Source: Hordeum vulgare subsp. vulgare (lineage: Eukaryota > Streptophyta > Magnoliopsida > Poales > Poaceae). Taken from it: a stretch of DNA of 64,000 nucleotides. Within the stretch, counting starts at the first letter, position 1. Every line of letters begins with the position of its first letter. The stretch spans positions 455,826,844 to 455,890,843 of the forward strand of contig NC_058522.1 in NCBI RefSeq assembly GCF_904849725.1, in the 5' to 3' direction. Shown piece after piece: positions 58,049-64,000 of the stretch. The notes under the pieces were generated by a model. It saw only the letters and a list, made by a program, of their open reading frames with translations. It searched no databases and was not told the DNA's origin. A program made the position numbers and the translations under genes.

Positions 58049-58306
58049 CTAAAGGGCATCGCCGCTGTTGAGACGAGGTGATCGTCGAGTGAACCTTGGA
58101 GAATGGCGGGGACACGACATCGTGCGCAGCAACGGCCTCCTGTTGTGTATGACGTGGGTCCACTCCGGTGGCACCACCTGGAACAACACCCTCATGGACG
58201 GCACCGCGTATTTGATCGTGGGGTCATCCTCTGGATGCTTGATCCTGGATCTGTACACCCACCACTTGCGCCTGACTATACGCTTCTCCGAGTCCGTCTG
58301 CTCCAT
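58049..58306 (-). CDS. Possible small minus-strand ORF
   Basis: ATG 58306 to 58049 (85 codons) has GC-rich, codon-like composition unlike its AT-rich surroundings. It encodes a basic peptide (KRIVRRKWWVYRSRIKHPED, PPEWTHVIHNRRPLL). The in-frame TAG follows at once, and a donor-like GGTAAGC overlaps the stop, so it may be one exon of a decayed gene. No family is recognised. Confidence 0.3.
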   Translation of the reverse strand: MEQTDSEKRIVRRKWWVYRSRIKHPEDDPTIKYAVPSMRVLFQVVPPEWTHVIHNRRPLLRTMSCPRHSPRFTRRSPRLNSGDAL

Positions 58307-58554
58307 CGTCTAGAGGAACGTGCGGTGGCGGTTTAGCAATGGACGAGGTGGCGGTGCTTTACGATTGGACCACCAAACCGGCTTTGATTGTCAATGCCAT
58401 TTAGGTTTTCTTTATTTTGTTCATATTTTCTGTTTGAATAATAATAACTACAACCATGGCAGTGGACTACATGTTGTACGTGAATGGATTATATGGAAAA
58501 AAATCTGAACCGATAGAGAGATAAAGCACTGAAAATTCAAAATAAATGTAAGAA

Positions 58555-60690
58555 CTTGGCACATTTCATTTGTTTCACACCTAGTACCCATGAAAAACCT
58601 GAAACTTGGAATACATTAAATAATTTACATAGAAAATGGCACACTTCCATTGTTTGACACCTAAACCCATGAAGATTTTGAAATTTAAGCAAGTAGGTGG
58701 AAGGTTCATGGTTTTCATAGGCAAATGAAGTGGCTCATGACCATATCCATGTCATACATTGCTCAAATGGCCTCAGATTTGGCACATGGTTTATTCATTG
58801 CTTGCCAATGAATCTTCTCATTGGTCCTACCTATAGATGTGGGGAAAAAACTTGGTGATTTTTATTATTTCTCCTCAATACAGTGCCTTGTTGCAAATGA
58901 TGTACGAAAAATACACTACCATTGTTGTACAAGCATTTGTTGTGACAAAGTTCAACACATGTGAATTTGAAATAAGTTGTTGCCAGAGTGAAAAAGCTTT
59001 GTACCTAGCACACTTGTTAGGCAGACATCTGTGTTGACCAAAGTTTGACCAAGGCACTGTAATTTCAAAAAATAGAGAAACAAATTTAGAGTATGACACA
59101 CTTCCATTGTTTGACACCTAGAACCCATGAAAATTGTGAAACATGTATAATACAGTAAATAATTCAAATGCCTCTTCACAAATTTAAGCAAGTAGGTGGA
59201 AGGTTTATGGTTTTCATAGGCAAAATAAGTGGCTCATGACAATATCCATGGCATACATTGCTCAAATGGCCTCAGATTTGGCACATGGTTGATTAATTGC
59301 ATGCCAATTAATCTTCTCATTGGTCCTACCTATAGATTTGCGGTAAACTTGGTGATTTTTATTAATTCTCCTCAATACAATGCCTTTTTGCAAATGATGT
59401 ACCAACAATACACTACCATTGTTGTACAAGCATTTTTGGTGATAAAGTTTAGCACATGTGAATTTGAAATAAGTTGTTGCATGAGTGAAAAACTTTGTAC
59501 CTAGCACACTTGTTAGGCACACATCTGTGTTGACCAAAGTTTGACCAAGGCACTGTAATTTCAAAAAAAAAACAAATGTAGAACATGGCACACTTCCATT
59601 GTTTGACACATAGAACCCATGAAAATTGTGAAACATGCATAATACAATAAATAATTCAAATGTCTCTTCACAAATTTAATCTAGTAGGTGGAAGGTTCAT
59701 GGTTTTGTAGGCAAATGAAGTGTCTCATGACCATATCCATGGCATACATTGCTCAAATGGCATTAGATTTGGCAAATGGTTGATTCATTGCATGCCAATG
59801 AATCTTCTCATTGGTCCTATCTATAGATGTGGGGAAAACTTGGTGATTTTTCATATTTCTCCTCAATACAGTGCTTTTTTGCAAATGATGTACCAACAGT
59901 ACGCTATCATTATTGTACAAGCATTTGTGGTGAGAAAGTTCAGCACATGTGAATTTGAAATAAGTTGTTGCGTGAGTGAAAAAGCTTTGTACCTAGCACA
60001 CTTGTTAGGCAGACATCCATGTTTACAAAGTTTGACCAAGGCACTGTAATTTTAAAAAAACAAATGTAAAACATGGCACACTTCCATTGTTTGACACCTA
60101 GAACCCATGAAAATTGTGAAACATGTATAATACAGTAAATAATTCAAATGTCTCTTCACAAATTTAAGCAAGTAGGTGGAAGGTTCATGGTTTTCATTGG
60201 CAAATGAAGTGACTCATGACCATATCCATGGCATACATTGCTCAAATGGCCAAAAAATTGGCACATGGTTGATTAATTGCATGCCAATGAATCTTCCCAT
60301 TGGTCCTACCTATAGATTTGCGGTAAACTTGGTGATTTTTATTATTTCTCCTCAATACAGTGTATTTTTTGCAAATGATGTACAAACAATAAACTACCAT
60401 TGTTGTGCAAGCATTTGTGGTGACAAAGTTCAACACTTGTGAATTTGAAATAAGTTGTTCCCTCACTGAAAAAGCTTTGTACCTAGCACACTTGTTAGGC
60501 AGACATTTGTGTTGACCAAAGTTTGACCAAGGCACTGTAATTTAAAAAAATAAAAATAAATGTAGAACATGGAACACCTTTTGTTTGACACCCAGAACCC
60601 ATGACAATTGTGAAACATGTATAATACAACAAATAATTCAAAGGTCTCTGCACAAATTTAATCTAGTACATTTTATTTCTCCCTAATACA
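58555..60690. repeat. Four-copy ~460-496-bp tandem array
   Basis: The landmark CACTTCCATTGTTTGACACC recurs near 58640, 59100, 59589 and 60077, with a degenerate fifth near 60575 (spacing about 457, 492, 488 and 496 bp). Each unit has CATGACCATATCCATG, TCTTCTCATTGGTCCTACC, TTTCTCCTCAATACA(G/A)TG, GTGAATTTGAAATAAGTTGT and GTTTGACCAAGGCACTGTAA. Open stretches of ~80-125 codons recur in each unit but with shifted ends, so I do not annotate them as genes. Confidence 0.9.
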
Positions 60691-61080
60691 TGGTATATAC
60701 AATGCATATTTCTCCTTAATACATGGTATGATACAGTGTATGACGTGAACAAAAGACCTATAAAACTTGGGATGCAGTGTATATTTATTAAAAAATAAAC
60801 AAACATAAAACAAAATTTGAAAACAAATATTCTTGAAACAAAATTTTATGAGTTCAAATGTTTGTTCGTGGGCTCGCCCATACCGGAAATGCTAGTTGGA
60901 TCCCACGTCGATCACGGGAGGAGTTGCCGTTCTGTTACACAAATCTCGGATCATGGCAATCACGCACGTCCTAATCCCTTGAATTGAGGAGAAAGTACTG
61001 CCTCACGTCAACCGAATGGAAAACAATTATATAGGAGATACGCTCCCGGGAAGTTGCGATGACCTAGGAGGTCGTCCTCC
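60691..61080. other. Upstream region of the Ulp1-like gene
   Basis: No gene. It becomes GC-richer towards 61020 and contains CGGGAGGAGTTGCCGTTCTG and a TATATAGGAG motif near 61030. Confidence 0.5.
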
Positions 61081-61088
61081 TATATAAC
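61081..61088 (+). promoter_or_regulatory. TATA box of the Ulp1-like gene
   Basis: TATATAAC lies about 25 bp before ATG 61106 and 143 bp before the chosen start at 61224. Confidence 0.5.
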
Positions 61089-61223
61089 AACTCCCTCTGT
61101 CGTAGATGTCATCCACAACGACTACCGCCAAGTCGACGACAGCTCCCTTCGCCATGTCGACGACAGATCCCTCCGCCGCATACGTCGAAACCCATCAAGA
61201 ACCTAGAGAACATCCGCGTGCAC

Positions 61224-63320
61224 ATGGAGGACGCCCTCGACACACCCTCGACGGAGCACGTCGAGACTGCATTGCCCACTACTTTCATCTTCATCGACCG
61301 TTCAAGTATGATGCCCACCATATTGCTTCCATGCGAAACTAAATTGTTTCATCTTCATCTTCATCGATGGAGGGCGGCTGCCGTGCCATCCTATAAGAAT
61401 GATGGTGATGATGAAGTGGATTCATTTGAGAATGGTCCGAGTGAAAAAAAGGAATTCATGTACAAGGAAGACAACCACTCTGAAGATAGTCTGGAACCGA
61501 TCATTGATTTGACGCAGATTTGGGAAGCAGTTCCCAAGGAGAAACACGAAGCTGAGGAACTGTGTGTGTTTGTCTTTAATTTTCTCGTCTAATATTTTTA
61601 GTTTGAAAAAATGAAGCTTCATGTTTTCTTTTGCCAACCAGAAAACACCACCTAAGATCAATGTCCAGAATGGTGGTTCAGCAAAGAAGGCTAATGATGA
61701 CTATGGTGTAACACCGAAAAACCCTTGGATCATTAGTAATTCTCCTCGGTCTAGTTCTTCGGACATAGACATCGTGCCATATTATGTTACCAAGTACATG
61801 GCTAATGCCAAGGGGCAAAAGTTGTCGACTTTCGGAAATGATGATGAAGTTTTGTGGGGAAAGAGGAAGCGGACAGTTCTCAAGAAATTTGAATCCCCAT
61901 ATGCACTTGATAAGCCAAGCACGCGTTTCGCCCGCGGTACTAGACCTTCGGGAACTACCTCCGCAAGTAGAGGTACCGTTACTAGCTTTCTTACTGTAAT
62001 ATATGCTAGTAACTAATGTAGTCACCATTATTGACGTTCATAATTTTCCATGCAACTTTGTTTTCTGAGAACGTCGCGCCAGAGGTTGTGGCAGATGAGT
62101 TGACGCCGGAACTAATTGAGGCAGCTGTTACATTTGTGGAGATAGCTTGTAGGTCTGAAAAGAATAAGGGAAAGAGTGTTTACTACAATGAAAGTCTTAA
62201 TGTACTCACTTTGGAGATGCTTCGGCCGATACTCGAACATAGATGGGTGTCAGATGTTGTAAGCACTATTACCATGTCCTATTATTAAATTGTATGACAT
62301 ATGTGGCAACTTTTGAACATAAAATGTCCTCATATTGTATGCAGGTTATTGATTATTACCACGCACATTTGGCGTTGCGCGTTGGTCATGATCATCACCT
62401 CTGTCTAGCGTGGAGGTCGAGATACCTCGTTCATCGGGCTCTCGTACAAGACAATCCATTATCGTCGCCCTACAACATTGATAGTGAGTTGTCAAGATTT
62501 GGAGCAGTTAATAGAGTAAAGGATGAGTATATTGTGTGTCATAAGGTATATTATGTTATAATACTTGTTTAGTATACGACATTTTCAAATGCACTTCATA
62601 TGGTACATGATGTTTTCTTACACCGTAGACATATGTGGCCTTGAATGTCAGTAATACCCACTGGATTACCGTGGTAATGCACATGCGCAAGAAAGAATTC
62701 CAAGTTATGGATTCACTCTATCCTCTTGAGCAGTCTGTCGACAGAGTGAAAGCACTGGTACTGTCACCATTACTAACTTTGTTCCTACTAATTTTATATT
62801 CATTTCCATTAACATTACCCTTTTTAAAGCGACTCGCTATAGCAAACGATTTTCTTGAAGCAAACCGTACTACACCTGGAAAATATGCGCACGTGTCTAA
62901 CTGGCCTATCAAAGAGTACCCCATGCCACAACAAGAGGACATGTGAGGTAACGTACATTATATTGTAATAACCACACATGTTGGTATGGACCGTCACTAA
63001 TGTATGCATATATATCAGCAACTCCTGCGGCCTTTTTGTGATAGGAGTTATGGAGCATTGGGACGGGGACCGAATGACCGGCCATTTTTCCCAGGTTGAT
63101 TGATATTTCTGTTTGTAGACTAGGTGGTGTGATCGTATAACAAATATTATTCACTATGCATCTATATATAAATTTGTAGGATACGGTTAACATAAGAAGA
63201 CGTCTCATCGCTGAGTTGATTTTGTCACCTACCAATCAGCTAGAAGCGGTGAAAAACAAAATTCGCAACATCGCAAAGAAAATAAGGCGTAAAGACTTCA
63301 TAAGTGATGCAAGGTTGTAG
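61224..63320 (+). CDS. Ulp1/SENP-like (C48) cysteine protease gene, eight exons
   Basis: Proposed exons are 61224-61565, 61642-61995, 62070-62258, 62345-62545, 62629-62757, 62830-62942, 63019-63094 and 63180-63320, all with GT-AG borders and matching phases. The N-terminal part is acidic and low-complexity (DGDDEVDSFENG, PWIISNSPRSSSSDID). The C-terminal half carries the C48 signature. The His is in SNTHWITVVM (exon 5), the Asp in QVMDSLYPLE (exon 5), a Gln in PQQEDM (end of exon 6), and the Cys in NSCGLFVIGVMEHW across the exon 6/7 join. That is the complete His-Asp-Gln-Cys set, with no stop in the frame. Members cleave SUMO or related modifiers, usually in the nucleus. Exon 1's start and donor are least certain (ATG 61106 is in another frame). 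Many plant copies are transposon-borne, so gene versus passenger is open. Confidence 0.7.
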
Positions 63321-63851
63321 TATAAATGGTTGGAGTTTAGTCTAGAAGCATGTTTTCGGGGCATGAATAATTTTTGTTTCACACATTTTTTGGATTTTAG
63401 GTTGCACACGTGACGCAAGAATTCATGCATTGCCTATTTTGTGGATTTCATGTTGCATACACATACATGTTTATGTGTCATGTTGTGAGATAGTAAGTTC
63501 GTGCCAATAATTTGTTTTGCCTCACTTCACATTTGTTATTGCTGAATATTTTACTTATGTAGTGACTAGCGCTTTAATCGCTTTCACATTTGTTATTGCT
63601 GAATAATTTGTTTTGCCTCACTTCACATTTGTTTTTCCTCAATCCACATTTGTTATTGCTGACAGATCGGGCCCACCGGTCAGGCCACATGGCCCAGCGG
63701 TCTGCTCTAAATGAGCACGGCTGTAAATGTGTCCACCCACCGCTCCCCTCCCACACACGTATTTTCGCATTTACTCTCCCCACAACAGCTCCCGCTCCCC
63801 ATCTCCCTAGCAGAGAAAACCACCGTCGACCACCATCCCACTGGTGACACC
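63321..63851. other. Intergenic region and 5' leader of the next gene
   Basis: It holds short repeats of CACATTTGTTATTGCTGA and TTGTTTTGCCTCACTTCAC (63515-63662). A C-rich leader (CAACAGCTCCCGCTCCCC) then leads to the next start codon. Confidence 0.5.
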
Positions 63852-64000
63852 ATGGACACAAGCCTAGGCTGGCAGCAGGCTGTCGAAGATCTGGCCAGCG
63901 ACAATAAAGAGATCCGCGAGCACCTTCGTGAAATCGCGCGGTGGTTCCCAAGCATGGCGATGATGCGCAACCAAGCGCTTGGCCTTGTCAAGGTCATGCG
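63852..64000 (+). CDS. 5' end of a gene running off the window
   Basis: ATG 63852 sits in an ideal context (CACCATGG) after a C-rich, genic-looking leader. The frame stays open for 49 codons to the edge. The visible part is charged and probably helical (QQAVEDLASDNKEIREHLRE, then IARWFPSMAMM). No family is recognised from this short piece. Confidence 0.5.
   Translation, partial: MDTSLGWQQAVEDLASDNKEIREHLREIARWFPSMAMMRNQALGLVKVM

Noticed and set aside
58837..60535. Recurring 80-124-codon ORFs in the tandem array
   Set aside because: They appear on both strands with different ends in each unit and show no domain; they are treated as repeat by-products.

Overview
This window is repeat-dense plant nuclear DNA, almost certainly from a Triticeae grass (wheat, Aegilops, barley or rye group). 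The signs are LTRs that start TGATACGTCTCC, tRNA-Asp-type primer binding sites, CACTA ends of the form CACTAGTAGAAAA with CCCGGTT/AACCGGG subterminal repeats, and Stowaway and Tourist MITEs. I found no bacterial, organellar or viral genome content and no tRNA or rRNA gene. Family names such as Sabrina or WHAM are not asserted, because they would need a library search.

Region 1 (1-29716) is a nest of LTR retrotransposons. Element A (1-9744, its 5' LTR cut by the window edge) is a non-autonomous Athila-lineage Gypsy element. It carries gag-protease and a separate ATHILA-type ORF but no reverse transcriptase or integrase. A sits against an unrelated LTR fragment (9745-10505) and a truncated LTR of the type carried by element D (10506-11725). 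Next comes a minus-strand Copia element in two pieces: RT/RNase H at 11748-13043, and gag, leader, primer site and LTR at 26384-29716. Between the pieces lies element C (13044-26383), a relative of A that lost its 5' end. C is itself split by element D (14012-20673), which has 1542/1543-bp LTRs. A ~1-kb hAT-like transposon with a perfect 8-bp target duplication lies in the Copia LTR.

Region 2 (29717-34474) is a GC-rich, LTR-free block followed by small MITEs. Region 3 (34475-51306) is a large CACTA transposon with a decayed TNP2 transposase and a second gene that has a proline-rich repeat and a Ulp1-like (C48) end. An inverted A-type element E (43142-47762, TSD AGGGC) interrupts the second gene. 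The CACTA right end occurs twice in tandem (50238 and 51306).

Region 4 (51307-64000) looks like lower-copy genic DNA. It holds a Tourist MITE, two small intron-containing genes with XS-type or related zinc fingers (52401-54380 and 56192-56842), a ~490-bp tandem array (58.6-60.7 kb), an apparently intact eight-exon Ulp1/SENP-like cysteine protease gene (61224-63320), and the start of another gene running off the right edge (63852).

The most interesting structures are these. A and C have a module resembling the LTR, with a splice-like intron, just upstream of the ATHILA ORF. The LTRs of A and E are extended at their 3' ends by decayed primer-binding-site copies. The elements carry internal polypurine tract copies. 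The Ulp1-like gene retains its catalytic residues beside two zinc-finger genes.
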